Position numbers and translations under genes: made by a program. The notes beneath the pieces were generated by a model. It saw nothing but the letters and a program-made list of their open reading frames with translations, made no database searches and was not told where the DNA came from. A DNA stretch of 64,000 nucleotides from CAVPPA01 sp963841325. Lineage in GTDB: Bacteria; Patescibacteriota; Saccharimonadia; Saccharimonadales; UBA4665. Every line of letters begins with the position of its first letter. Position 1 is the first letter of the stretch. Where the stretch lies: positions 1-64,000 of the forward strand of contig CAWJBZ010000001.1 of the NCBI GenBank assembly GCA_963841325.1, in the 5' to 3' direction. Shown piece by piece: positions 26,806-34,992 of the stretch.

Positions 26806-28674
26806 TTAGTATAATGCGGCGGCTTTAGGCAAGACGGCGCCCTTGAAGATGGTATCGACTTCCTTGCCGTCGACTGTCTCTTTTTCCAGTAAAACATCCT
26901 TTAAGGCCTTGATGCGCGGTAAATTGGCTTTAATAACGATTCGGGCTCGATTGGCAGCTTCAGTAATTAAGGCTTCCACTTCCTGGTCAATCTGCCTAGC
27001 GGTATCTTCTGAATAATCACGTTCATGGACTAGTCGTTCCAACATGATTCCTTCATCACTATGGAAGACTTGATCGCGTAACTGTTTACCCATGCCTTGG
27101 TTAACTACCATGTCTCGAGCAATTTCGGCGGCTTTCTGGAGATCATTGCCGCCACCGGTGGTGATCCGGTCCGGACCATAAACTACCTCTTCAGCAACCC
27201 GGCCGCCCAGAGCACGAGCTAGGACATCTTTAAATTCAATTAACGAAGTGTAAACCCGGTCTTCTGGTGGCAGGAACCAAGTCACACCACCGGTGCCACC
27301 CCGAGGAATGATAGTTACTTTGTGAACTGGGTCGCTATCGGGCATGACGTGTCCGACAATGGCATGTCCGGCTTCGTGATAAGCGGTCAGTTCCTTTTCT
27401 TTTTCGCTCATAACTTTGCTCTTGCGCTCTGGACCAATTGCTACTCGTTCAAAGGCTTCAGTTACATCTGATTCATCAATCTGGGAATGATTATACCGGG
27501 CAGCGATGATTGCCGCTTCGTTAGTAATGTTAGCCAAATCAGCACCAGAACTGCCGGCACTTTTAGCGGCTAAGGAGTCTAGATCCACCGTTTTAGCCAG
27601 CGGTTTTTTGGCAAAATGGACTTTTAGAATCGCTTCTCGGTCTTTACGGTCCGGCAGGTCGATATTAACTCGACGGTCAAAACGTCCAGGGCGCAACAGT
27701 GCCGGATCGAGTACGTCCGCCCGGTTAGTGGCTGCTAGTACGATAACATTCTGTCCCTGCTCGAATCCATCCATTTCCACTAGTATTTGATTAAGGGTCT
27801 GCTCGCGTTCGTCGTGACCACCTCCCATGCCGCTACCGCGACGACGGCCAACGGCATCGATTTCATCTATAAATATAATACAAGGGGCGTTTTTCTTAGC
27901 TTTAGAAAACAGATCGCGGACACGGCTGGCGCCGACCCCGACAAACATTTCGACAAATTCTGATCCAGAAATACTAAAGAATGGCACTTTCGCTTCACCG
28001 GCTACTGCTCGGGCTAACAGCGTTTTACCGGTACCCGGCGGTCCGATCAGTAGTACTCCTTTCGGAATACGTGCGCCCATGGCCGCAAATTTCTTGGGAA
28101 ATTTCAGAAATTCTACTACTTCCTGTAAATCTTGCTTGGCTTCGTTGCTTCCGGCAATATCGGCGAAGGTAGCCCGATCTTTTTCATTACCATATAACCT
28201 GGCCCGGCTTTTACCGAAACTAAGAGCTTGATTCCCCTGGCCTTGGGCACTACGAATCAGGAAATAAAACAAACCGCCGAATAATAAGATTGGGATTACG
28301 TAACTACCGATAGTTAACCAGTCTGAGGCACTCGAAGAAGTTGGTTTAGCTTCGACAGTTACCTTAGAAAAATTAAAACCTTCGCCTTTTAAGGTGGCAT
28401 TGGGCTCAATATAAGTCTCGATAGTAGCGGTTTTATTACCCTTTTTAGTGATATCCAGCTGGTTACCGTTGATCACAATCTTAGAATAATCGCCGGCGTT
28501 AGATTGCTGTAAAGCTTCAGTCAGCGGGATAGTCTGCATTGGTGTTGATTGGTTGGTAGCCGCAATTATAATCAGCCCGATCAACACCAATAAGGCAATA
28601 AAACCAATATTTTTGGCACTGCGGTAATTCTTAGTGTTTAGATTGTTGCGATTAGGCCGAAACTTGTCATCCAT
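26806..28674 (-). CDS. ftsH: ATP-dependent zinc metalloprotease FtsH
   Basis: Membrane-anchored AAA+ protease for quality control. Two N-terminal membrane helices (about 23-42 and 120-142), Walker A GPPGTGKT near 208, Walker B IIFIDEIDAVG, SRH region ATNRADVLDPALLRPGRFDRR, and zinc site HEAGHAIVGH near 430. The 622 residues are typical. A TATAAT lies 9 nt before the ATG. TilS is directly upstream, an order (tilS-ftsH) shared with many bacteria. Confidence 0.97.
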   Translation of the reverse strand: MDDKFRPNRNNLNTKNYRSAKNIGFIALLVLIGLIIIAATNQSTPMQTIPLTEALQQSNAGDYSKIVINGNQLDITKKGNKTATIETYIEPNATLKGEGFNFSKVTVEAKPTSSSASDWLTIGSYVIPILLFGGLFYFLIRSAQGQGNQALSFGKSRARLYGNEKDRATFADIAGSNEAKQDLQEVVEFLKFPKKFAAMGARIPKGVLLIGPPGTGKTLLARAVAGEAKVPFFSISGSEFVEMFVGVGASRVRDLFSKAKKNAPCIIFIDEIDAVGRRRGSGMGGGHDEREQTLNQILVEMDGFEQGQNVIVLAATNRADVLDPALLRPGRFDRRVNIDLPDRKDREAILKVHFAKKPLAKTVDLDSLAAKSAGSSGADLANITNEAAIIAARYNHSQIDESDVTEAFERVAIGPERKSKVMSEKEKELTAYHEAGHAIVGHVMPDSDPVHKVTIIPRGGTGGVTWFLPPEDRVYTSLIEFKDVLARALGGRVAEEVVYGPDRITTGGGNDLQKAAEIARDMVVNQGMGKQLRDQVFHSDEGIMLERLVHERDYSEDTARQIDQEVEALITEAANRARIVIKANLPRIKALKDVLLEKETVDGKEVDTIFKGAVLPKAAALY

Positions 28675-28709
28675 TATTGAAGTATTATATCGTGTCTGAC
28701 GGAGTTTTA

Positions 28710-29597
28710 CTAGCGCTCTAACCCTACGAGTGCTAAACGATCTTTCCGAACTGCCAACGATACCCCACCGCTGATATTGATTAGTGAACCTGGCCGATTG
28801 ATTTTAGCGCCCACCACTAATCGTTCGAGCGTCTTAGTATCATAACTCTTGACTCCTCTCAGACGCAACCAGCTAGCCAAAAATTCTTTCGCTACCGAAT
28901 GCGGCAGACTAATCAACCAGGCTCGGTCTAATTCTGCTAATCCGGGTTGGATATGCATCAAATCAACCAACTGGGTATCCAGCTCATAATTAATACTCCG
29001 CAGCTGCTCAATAATAGTTAATAGGCGCTGTCTGGCCGCTACATCAAATTGGGGAAGCCAGTTCCGGCGAATATAGTTGCGCAAGTATTTCTCGTCCTGA
29101 TTAGTGCTATCTTCATGCCACTTTAACTGCTGTTTTTCGGCATAGGCTCGAATATCGGCTTTAGATACATGCAACAGCGGACGAATAATTAATGGCTGAC
29201 TAGATAACGCAGTTAAACCTCTTCGACCCGTACCTCGAATTAAATTAATAATGGCTGTCTCCAGTACATCGTCTTGATGGTGAGCCGTTAAAATAGCTCT
29301 CGCACTGTGGGTTTGGCGAGTTCGTTCTAGAAATTCATAACGAGCTTGACGAGCAGTTGCTTCACTGGCAGTGGAACCCAGTTTACCGTTTTCGAAAACC
29401 ATCGGTAAATGGTAGGCAGCAGCAACATCTTGAACAAGCTGTCGGTCTTTTGCCGAATCAGGTCGAATACCGTGATCATAGTGAGCAACAATAAGTTTAA
29501 GGTGTGGTTGATCTTTCAATAAATCTAGTAGGACCATCGAATCCACGCCACCACTAACAGCTACTACGTATTTTCCAGGCTTAAGTGAAACATCCAT
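28710..29597 (-). CDS. tilS: tRNA(Ile)-lysidine synthase TilS, short form
   Basis: Converts the wobble C of CAU-anticodon tRNA-Ile to lysidine, so it decodes AUA. PP-loop VSGGVDSMVLLD near residue 14, AHYDHGIRPDSAKD, TAHHQDDVLET and NLIRGTGRRGL are present. At 295 residues the large C-terminal substrate domain of E. coli TilS is absent or much reduced. A TAGTAT ends 8 nt before the ATG. Two non-initiator CAU tRNAs lie within 2 kb, so the substrate is probably a neighbour. Confidence 0.92.
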   Translation of the reverse strand: MDVSLKPGKYVVAVSGGVDSMVLLDLLKDQPHLKLIVAHYDHGIRPDSAKDRQLVQDVAAAYHLPMVFENGKLGSTASEATARQARYEFLERTRQTHSARAILTAHHQDDVLETAIINLIRGTGRRGLTALSSQPLIIRPLLHVSKADIRAYAEKQQLKWHEDSTNQDEKYLRNYIRRNWLPQFDVAARQRLLTIIEQLRSINYELDTQLVDLMHIQPGLAELDRAWLISLPHSVAKEFLASWLRLRGVKSYDTKTLERLVVGAKINRPGSLINISGGVSLAVRKDRLALVGLER

Positions 29598-29702
29598 TAT
29601 CCAAAATACTACCGCACTTATTTAACTTAAGATATGCATCATCTGATCTATTTACCTAGTCAACAGATAAGAAGAATGGTATATTAGCCTTTGACTTATC
29701 AT

Positions 29703-29779
29703 GGCGGCGTAGCTCAGTTGGTAAGAGCACAGGACTCATAAGCCTGGGGTCAGTGGTTCAAATCCACTCGCCGCTACCA
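29703..29779 (+). tRNA. tRNA with CAU anticodon (Met or Ile2)
   Basis: Complete cloverleaf with encoded CCA (29777-29779): acceptor 29703-29709/29769-29775 with a G-U first pair, D arm GCTCAGTTGGTAAGAGC, anticodon loop CTCATAA, T arm GTGGTTCAAATCCAC. The CAU anticodon fits elongator Met or the lysidine-modified Ile2. Sequence alone does not decide; proximity to tilS is suggestive only. Confidence 0.93.
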
Positions 29780-29817
29780 AGAGTAAATACTAAACTGGTA
29801 AACCATTATTATTTATT

Positions 29818-29848
29818 AAAAAGCTCCGAGTTAGTCTCGGAGCTTTTT
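29818..29848. terminator. Bidirectional rho-independent terminator
   Basis: An 8-bp stem GCTCCGAG/CTCGGAGC (29823-29843) with loop TTAGT is flanked by A5 on the left and T5 on the right. It can end the tRNA transcript (plus) and the small gene at 29872-29967 (minus). Confidence 0.85.
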
Positions 29849-29871
29849 AGGCGCCTAACAAACTATTTATT

Positions 29872-29967
29872 TCATAGCTTATCAATTATCCTGTCTATTT
29901 TAAGTATTCTTTGATCTAAAGTATCGGCGTAAACATACTCAAATGCTAATTGATTGATACTCTTCAT
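29872..29967 (-). CDS. 31-residue peptide gene with strong promoter
   Basis: ATG 29967-29965 to TGA 29874-29872. The peptide begins MKSINQLAFEY and continues as an amphipathic charged helix (DQRILKIDRIIDKL). A GGGGG stretch sits 5 nt before the ATG. The unit has everything a gene needs: a consensus promoter with a palindrome at its start site (30025-30072), a 70-nt leader, a ribosome site and a terminator 30 nt after the stop. Function unknown. The RNA itself could alternatively be the functional product. Confidence 0.55.
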   Translation of the reverse strand: MKSINQLAFEYVYADTLDQRILKIDRIIDKL

Positions 29968-30024
29968 GTTGCCCCCTTTTGTTATTGATTTAATCGACTT
30001 AGCTAAGGTTTATTAAATTTTTGT

Positions 30025-30072
30025 TTGTGATCACAATATATTATATTATACATTAAATTAATAATTTGTCAA
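30025..30072 (-). promoter_or_regulatory. Consensus promoter with palindromic operator
   Basis: On the minus strand TTGACA (30072-30067), 16 nt, TATAAT (30050-30045). The expected start is near 30038. Immediately downstream lies the perfect 12-bp palindrome TTGTGATCACAA (30036-30025), well placed for a repressor. It drives the 31-codon frame. Confidence 0.75.
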
Positions 30073-30121
30073 AATTCTTACACAAAAAACAACTTTAAAG
30101 TTCTTTGATAGAATAAGCTTA

Positions 30122-30391
30122 ATGCACTGGCAAGATTACCTAATAGCTGCCGCCCAAGTTTGTATAATATTTGCCCTATTTACTAGCGTCATGGGCAAAA
30201 GTAAACCCGAACTATCTACCAGCAGAACAAATGCCATCCTAGTTTGCGTTATTGCTACTTGTTTCTTAACACTCCACCTATGGTTTTCGGCGGCTACAGC
30301 CTATGGCATTTCTGCAGATTGGGCCATTCTAGCAATCCAAAAAATCAAATTAGATAAATCAATCAAAAAACCTCCTTCTTGGGGAGGTTAA
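30122..30391 (+). CDS. Small two-span membrane protein
   Basis: 89 residues with two membrane helices (about 7-25 and 39-60) and a basic tail (KIKLDKSIKKPPSWGG). A TAGAAT at 30109-30114 ends 7 nt before the ATG, so the message is probably leaderless. It is divergent from the 31-codon gene, with the two promoters about 60 bp apart. Its last codons overlap the minus-strand terminator of the initiator tRNA. Family not recognised. Confidence 0.6.
   Translation: MHWQDYLIAAAQVCIIFALFTSVMGKSKPELSTSRTNAILVCVIATCFLTLHLWFSAATAYGISADWAILAIQKIKLDKSIKKPPSWGG
30365..30389 (-). terminator. Terminator of tRNA-fMet
   Basis: On the minus strand AACCTCC/GGAGGTT forms a 7-bp stem followed by a T run (30370-30365). 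It is embedded in the final codons of the convergent small membrane protein gene. Confidence 0.7.
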
Positions 30392-30399
30392 TGAGCCAA

Positions 30400-30474
30400 T
30401 GGTTGCGGGGGCAGGACTCGAACCTGCGACCTCGTGGTTATGAGCCACGCGAGCTGCCGCTGCTCCACCCCGCG
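30400..30474 (-). tRNA. Initiator tRNA-fMet (CAU)
   Basis: Minus-strand cloverleaf from 30474 to 30403 with encoded CCA (30402-30400). The first pair is C1-A72 mismatched (CGCGGGG versus CCCCGCA), the hallmark of bacterial initiators. The loop is CTCATAA, and the D arm reads GGAGCAGCGGCAGCTC. Confidence 0.96.
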
Positions 30475-30565
30475 ATATATACGAGCCTAATTTGAAGGCT
30501 CGAGTTAGTTACGCTTCGTAATGAGAATTGGCTTACCCTAACCTTAACAAACAGGGGTAGTTTTG

Positions 30566-31027
30566 TCAATCAGCATTCGATTGACGATGTAGAAAGAAAT
30601 TGACCCAAGCTTTAAGGTTGCGTTCGTAAAATGGTGGCTGCGAGACCGGTTTGGCAACTGGCGTTTTTGGTTCAGGTGCGGTATACGACAAAGCCACGTT
30701 CTGAGGTACAACTAGCTCCGTTTCGCCTGGTGCTGCTAAACCGAAGTTTTGTCGGGCTGAGAGTTCTAGATATTGGTTACTGTTATAGTACTGATTTTGG
30801 AGTTTGAGGTTGTTGTTCTCAAGTGCTTGGATGGCATTTTGCTGTTGAAGTGTGGAAATTTGTTTTTGTAAAGAATAGTTAGTATTAATCGCTTTAACGC
30901 CACTCCAACTAACTAGTAACACCACGATAACAAAGAGTACTTGACCGGCAAAACGAACATCGCGCAACCGGTTAACATATGCATAGATCGTTTCAGCTGA
31001 TTGTTTAAATTTATATTTTGAAAGCAT
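30566..31027 (-). CDS. Septum formation initiator, DivIC/FtsB-like
   Basis: A small bitopic division protein that would bridge the FtsQ/FtsL-type complex. From ATG 31027 (MLSKYKF) there are 153 residues: basic cytoplasmic N-terminus, membrane helix (about 30-50), coiled coil with heptads (LQKQISTLQQQNAIQALENNNLKLQNQ), then SARQNFGLAAPGETELVVP, the typical FtsB/DivIC end of coil. The start four codons upstream (TTG 31039) is less likely. Confidence 0.82.
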   Translation of the reverse strand: MLSKYKFKQSAETIYAYVNRLRDVRFAGQVLFVIVVLLVSWSGVKAINTNYSLQKQISTLQQQNAIQALENNNLKLQNQYYNSNQYLELSARQNFGLAAPGETELVVPQNVALSYTAPEPKTPVAKPVSQPPFYERNLKAWVNFFLHRQSNAD

Positions 31028-31094
31028 AGATACTACCAAGCTATATTCTAATACACTTATTATTGATATACTCTTGTCTGTTGAGCAAAGTCGC

Positions 31095-31458
31095 GGGGAT
31101 GTAGCTCAGCGGTTAGAGCAGTCGGCTCGTTTAATAATTTGGCTAAGTTTAGATTGGGATTGTGCGGTTAACCATATATTTTGTAACTGTACAATACCGT
31201 AAATACGTCAAAACATTTAGGGCTGCTTATTGGGTAACCAGTAAGTATATCTTGTCAAATTCGGGGAAGCCTAAATCAATAATGGTAATCCCGAGCCAAG
31301 TCCTTGGAGATAACTCATGGAAAGGTGTAGAGACTGAACGGCAGGCATCCCAAGTGGATGAAGAGACAGTCCGAACCACAAACTCGAAAGAGGTAACGAA
31401 AGTTTCTGTGGTGCGCATAACCGATTGGTCGCTGGTTCAATTCCAGCCATCCCCACCA
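31095..31458 (+). tRNA. tRNA with CAU anticodon interrupted by a group I intron
   Basis: The 5' exon is 31095-31127 and the 3' exon 31416-31458, joining to a 76-nt tRNA: acceptor GGGGATG/CATCCCC, D arm GCTC...GAGC, anticodon stem GTCGG/CCGAT with loop CTCATAA, T arm GCTGGTTCAATTCCAGC, A plus encoded CCA. The intron lies between the U33 and C34 positions of the anticodon loop. Identity is elongator Met or Ile2; the best known homologous arrangement is the tRNA-Ile(CAU) intron of Azoarcus. Confidence 0.93.
31128..31415 (+). ncRNA. Self-splicing group I intron in a CAU tRNA (IC3-like)
   Basis: 288 nt with the conserved core in order: P4/J4-5 block GTCAAATTCGGGGAAGCC (from 31254), GAGCCAAG (31293-31300), the P7 region GGTGTAGAGACTGAACGGCA (from 31324) and the P7 partner AGACAGTCC (31364-31372). 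The exon ends in U and the intron in G (31415), as required. Exon GGCU can pair with GGCU at 31141-31144 as P1 with a U-G at the splice site. No homing endonuclease is encoded. Confidence 0.92.
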
Positions 31459-31496
31459 AATTGCTATTTATATTACCGATTACGCCGAATTATTAT

Positions 31497-32456
31497 TTAG
31501 TTATCCCAAAGAAAATTGTTACCAAAGTGACCGTATTTAGCAGTCTCTGCAAATTGCGGTTTACGCAGCTCCAAATAGTCAATTATGCCTTTGGGTGTTA
31601 AGTCATAACCTTTAATATTTTCAGCTTTACCATCAACAATGACCACTGCTTCCACCGGTTCAGCTACACCGATGGCGTAAGCTAACTGGCAAAACACTTC
31701 TTTGGCGTCATGTTTTTTGAGGTAATCCACGGCAATCTTACGGGTCATGTAGGCAGCTGATCGGTCCACTTTGGTGGCGTCTTTCCCGCTGAACGATCCT
31801 CCGCCAATCGGTACGCGAGGCCCATAACTATCGATAACCATTTTCCGCCCAGTTAGTCCGGTATCAGCCTCAAAACCGCCAATATGCCAATCACCAGCCG
31901 GATTAGCGAATATTTGAGGGGTACCGAGATGTTGTTTGTCTTTGAGCCAATTTATTATTAAGTCGTTAAGCTCAGCTTGTTTAGCGTTCTGAAAGCTAGC
32001 CACGATAGCAACAACTTGGCTGTCTCGAACCGTAATCTGAGTTTTACCGTCAAAGGGAAAGCTTTGATAGATAAAGCGGTTTAATGAGCGGCTTAAATCA
32101 ACTTCCAGCGGCATCAAATTAGCGGTTTCGTTGGTGGCGTAGCCCACCATAATACCCTGGTCACCTGCCCCTCCGTTATTAATGCCATGAGCAATTTCCG
32201 GACTTTGATGGGCAATTTTAATATTCACTTTAAAATCTGCACCAACGAATTGTCTGACAATGGCTTCATAATCAAGTTTGGCACGGGTAGTAATTTCTCC
32301 GATGACTACCACTAAACGGTGGCCGCCAACCGTTTCAATGGCTACCCTGGAGTCAGGATCTTGTTTTAGGGCATTGTCTAAAATGGTATCGCTGATTTGA
32401 TCACATATTTTGTCGGGATGTTTAGGGGATACACTTTCGGCCGTTCTGAGGTTCAT
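31497..32456 (-). CDS. metK: S-adenosylmethionine synthetase, compact form
   Basis: Makes SAM from Met and ATP. ESVSPKHPDKICDQISD near residue 7, GGHRLVVVIGEI, GAGDQGIMVGYA, GGGSFSGKDATKVDRSAAYM and the C-terminal GHFGNNFLWDN are all diagnostic. At 319 residues it is shorter than the 380-400 of most bacteria, with loops trimmed rather than truncated at an end. A SAM riboswitch with a terminator lies immediately upstream. Confidence 0.96.
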   Translation of the reverse strand: MNLRTAESVSPKHPDKICDQISDTILDNALKQDPDSRVAIETVGGHRLVVVIGEITTRAKLDYEAIVRQFVGADFKVNIKIAHQSPEIAHGINNGGAGDQGIMVGYATNETANLMPLEVDLSRSLNRFIYQSFPFDGKTQITVRDSQVVAIVASFQNAKQAELNDLIINWLKDKQHLGTPQIFANPAGDWHIGGFEADTGLTGRKMVIDSYGPRVPIGGGSFSGKDATKVDRSAAYMTRKIAVDYLKKHDAKEVFCQLAYAIGVAEPVEAVVIVDGKAENIKGYDLTPKGIIDYLELRKPQFAETAKYGHFGNNFLWDN

Positions 32457-32460
32457 AAAT

Positions 32461-32600
32461 AAAAAATCCTTTCTTGCCGAAGCCGAAAGGATAAATCTAT
32501 TAAATATCTTTCCGCTACCGGCGGACTAGATGGAGCACCCAACTTAAAAGGTTGCTGGCGGATTATCAAGCTAGTTCTTTACCCGCGCTCTTTATATCAT
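32461..32600 (-). promoter_or_regulatory. SAM riboswitch (SAM-I clan) with terminator, upstream of metK
   Basis: The minus-strand leader has the S-box order: AAAGAGCGCGGG, GAACTAGCTTGATAA, CCGCCAGCAACC, GGGTGCTCC, ACTAG/CTAGT pairing, and GCGGAAAGATA. It ends in an 8-bp hairpin ATCCTTTC/GAAAGGAT (32492-32466) followed by T6, ending 5 nt before the metK ATG. High SAM should favour the terminator and switch metK off. Confidence 0.82.
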
Positions 32601-32676
32601 TCAATTGTTAACCTTAGTACTATAACACACTAAACGGGTTGTCTATTTGACCTTTTTTTATCTTGTCGTGCGAATT

Positions 32677-33690
32677 TTAAGAGACTACTCCGGCCAAATG
32701 CTGCTGGCTCATTTTTAATAATTTCAACAGCTCCGCCGCGGAACTGGCGGCCATTAGTTGTTCGCGTAATTGTTTAGCGTCGTCAAAACCCTGAATGTAA
32801 ATTTTACAGAATTTATTGAGTTCAATGCTGGCCCTCTCATTGTTTTGCCAAGTTTTCACAAACAGCTGTACATGCTTTTTAAACAAAGCTAGCTTTTGTT
32901 CCTTGGTGTAATTAAGCCATTGACTGTGTTTGGCAAAAATAAACGGGTCTTTAAAAATACCCCGGCCGATCATGACCCCGTCGAGATTATATTGCTTGGC
33001 CAAACTTATCCCTTGTCGACGAGAGACTATGTCACCATTACCGACAATCAGGGTGTCCGGAGCTAGTTGGTCACGTAGTTGATGGATTTGGCTGAATATT
33101 TCCCAGTGAGTCGGGACTTTACTCATTTCCTGGCGAGTTCGGCCGTGAATAGTTAACATATCCAACCCTTGTCCGAGTAAAAATTCCGGCCAGCTCAAAT
33201 CAATAGCACTAAAACCGATACGCGTTTTAACACTTACTGGTAACTTGCTGGCTGCCCCGGTCTTAGTGGCAGCAATAATATCGGCTGCTAGTTCACGGTT
33301 ATTGATTAATGCACTGCAGGTACCATTCTTGACGGCTGCTTTATCCGGACAGCCCATATTCAGGTCAATGCCGGTAAAGTTAATGCCGTCTGGTAGTCCC
33401 AGCTCTTTGGCAAAAGTACCATCAGCCAATTGGACAGCGGTCTTATAAAAATTATCTGGGATTTTGCCCCATAATTGCGCCATAATTGGCGTTTCTTTAG
33501 GGCTGAACCGGAGTTTCTTAAGTAATTTCGGCCGACCGGGGCTCTGTAAGCCCTCGACATTAACAAACTCGGTAAAAAACAGATCCGGCGGAGCACAATC
33601 AGCCACGATCTGACGAAAAACGGTATCGCCGACGTCATCCATCGGCGCCAATACCAAAAAGGGCTTCGGCAGTTTAGCGAGCAAATTCAT
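32677..33690 (-). CDS. dus: tRNA-dihydrouridine synthase
   Basis: FMN-dependent reduction of uridines in tRNA D-loops. PKPFLVLAPMDDVGDTVFRQ (flavin barrel start), NMGCPDKAAVKNGTCSAL, VKTRIGF, LTIHGRTRQEMSK and GNGDI...GVMIGRGIF are the family blocks. The 337 residues are normal. Subfamily (DusA/B/C) not assigned. Stands alone between the metK riboswitch and the ABC exporter. Confidence 0.92.
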   Translation of the reverse strand: MNLLAKLPKPFLVLAPMDDVGDTVFRQIVADCAPPDLFFTEFVNVEGLQSPGRPKLLKKLRFSPKETPIMAQLWGKIPDNFYKTAVQLADGTFAKELGLPDGINFTGIDLNMGCPDKAAVKNGTCSALINNRELAADIIAATKTGAASKLPVSVKTRIGFSAIDLSWPEFLLGQGLDMLTIHGRTRQEMSKVPTHWEIFSQIHQLRDQLAPDTLIVGNGDIVSRRQGISLAKQYNLDGVMIGRGIFKDPFIFAKHSQWLNYTKEQKLALFKKHVQLFVKTWQNNERASIELNKFCKIYIQGFDDAKQLREQLMAASSAAELLKLLKMSQQHLAGVVS

Positions 33691-33726
33691 ATTATCTAAT
33701 TATAAAAGGTTTTTAAGGGTTGTGCC

Positions 33727-34992
33727 TTATTCCCAACGGAAGATGCGGAAAGCAATGAAATAAATAATCACTGTCCAGATGGCCATAATGACCAGTTGTT
33801 CGCCAATCCCCATAAATGACTTAGCCTCGGTGGCTATTAGCCGGGCGCCATCAATGACTGGAGTCAGCGGCAAATAGGTAGTGATCCCTTGAAGCCAAGT
33901 GGGCATCAAGTAGCGTGGGAAAAATGTCCCGCTTAAAAACATCATTGGGAAAATGATAATGTTGGCTAGCGGCGCTACCTGGCGTTCATTTTTAGCCCAG
34001 CCGCCTAGGGCCAAGCCGATTCCCAGAATCATGACAATACCAAAAGTCAAAAAGGCCGCTAACCCAAAGTAGTTACCAACTACTTTCAAATGCCATACCG
34101 CAATAGCTACTATGAACATTAGAGCGATGGACATCATGCCAAGCGTGGCATATCCCAACATAGTAGACAGAAAGTATTGCCAGACTCGGAGCGGCGTAGT
34201 GTGAAGGCGTCTTAGGATACCCATTTTTTTGAGTTCAGGGAAGACATTAATTGGGCCAAAAATACCGGTGCCTAAGATGGCAAAACCAAGTAGTCCGGTA
34301 AAGGTATAGTCAAACTGTGAAAGACTGTGGGTATTGGTTTGTTTCGAGACGACCGTAAAAGGAGTTACAGTTTTAACCAGTTTAGTGTTAATCCCCTGAA
34401 ATTCAGCTTGCAACACTGAAGTTAGTGTTTCAGCGGCTTGCTGGTTATTTTCGGTGTAATGGACAATGGCTTGACCAGAGGGATATAGCTGATCCTGAGT
34501 AGTATAGCCGAAATTGGCCGGTAGCTCGATAGCGGCATCTAATGTGCCGCGGGACATGGCATTGTTGGCGGCTGAAAGGGTGGTGATAGTTTGATTAACT
34601 TTGAGTATTTTTTGCTTGCTGGATTCAGCCTGAGTCACAAATTGCTTGGCGTACTGCGAATTGGAATGATTAATAATAGCCACGTCGAACGACACGTTGC
34701 TGCTACTGCCGCCAAAAATACCACCAAAGACAAACAGAAAGATCAAGGGGAATAGAAACGTAAAAAAGAGAGCTACTCGATCACGAAAGACACGCTTCAG
34801 GTTAACATAGAAAAATACCCATACGGTATAGAATTTACGTTCCCACGGTGACTTCTGCCGCTTAGGTTTAGCTGGTGAGGTATCGTCAGCGGTTGATTTA
34901 TCGGTTATTCGACGACGCCGCAATAAGCGCCAGCCTACTCTAATCACCAATATGGCAACCAAAATATAAATAATAATGCTTAGCGTGCTCAT
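33727..34992 (-). CDS. ABC-2 type transporter permease
   Basis: 421 residues. After an N-terminal membrane anchor and a basic stretch comes a typical ABC-2/DrrB-YhgE-like permease: one helix near residue 80, a 150-residue extracytoplasmic domain, then five C-terminal helices with NIIIFPMMFLSGTFFPRYLMP, the conserved ABC-2 motif. Its start overlaps the stop of the ATPase gene (TAATG), so the pair forms one exporter. Substrate unknown. Confidence 0.88.
   Translation of the reverse strand: MSTLSIIIYILVAILVIRVGWRLLRRRRITDKSTADDTSPAKPKRQKSPWERKFYTVWVFFYVNLKRVFRDRVALFFTFLFPLIFLFVFGGIFGGSSSNVSFDVAIINHSNSQYAKQFVTQAESSKQKILKVNQTITTLSAANNAMSRGTLDAAIELPANFGYTTQDQLYPSGQAIVHYTENNQQAAETLTSVLQAEFQGINTKLVKTVTPFTVVSKQTNTHSLSQFDYTFTGLLGFAILGTGIFGPINVFPELKKMGILRRLHTTPLRVWQYFLSTMLGYATLGMMSIALMFIVAIAVWHLKVVGNYFGLAAFLTFGIVMILGIGLALGGWAKNERQVAPLANIIIFPMMFLSGTFFPRYLMPTWLQGITTYLPLTPVIDGARLIATEAKSFMGIGEQLVIMAIWTVIIYFIAFRIFRWE

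Noticed and set aside
31162..31500. 112-codon frame within the intron-containing tRNA
   Set aside because: Overlaps the group I core and the 3' exon, has no endonuclease motif; coding there is accidental.
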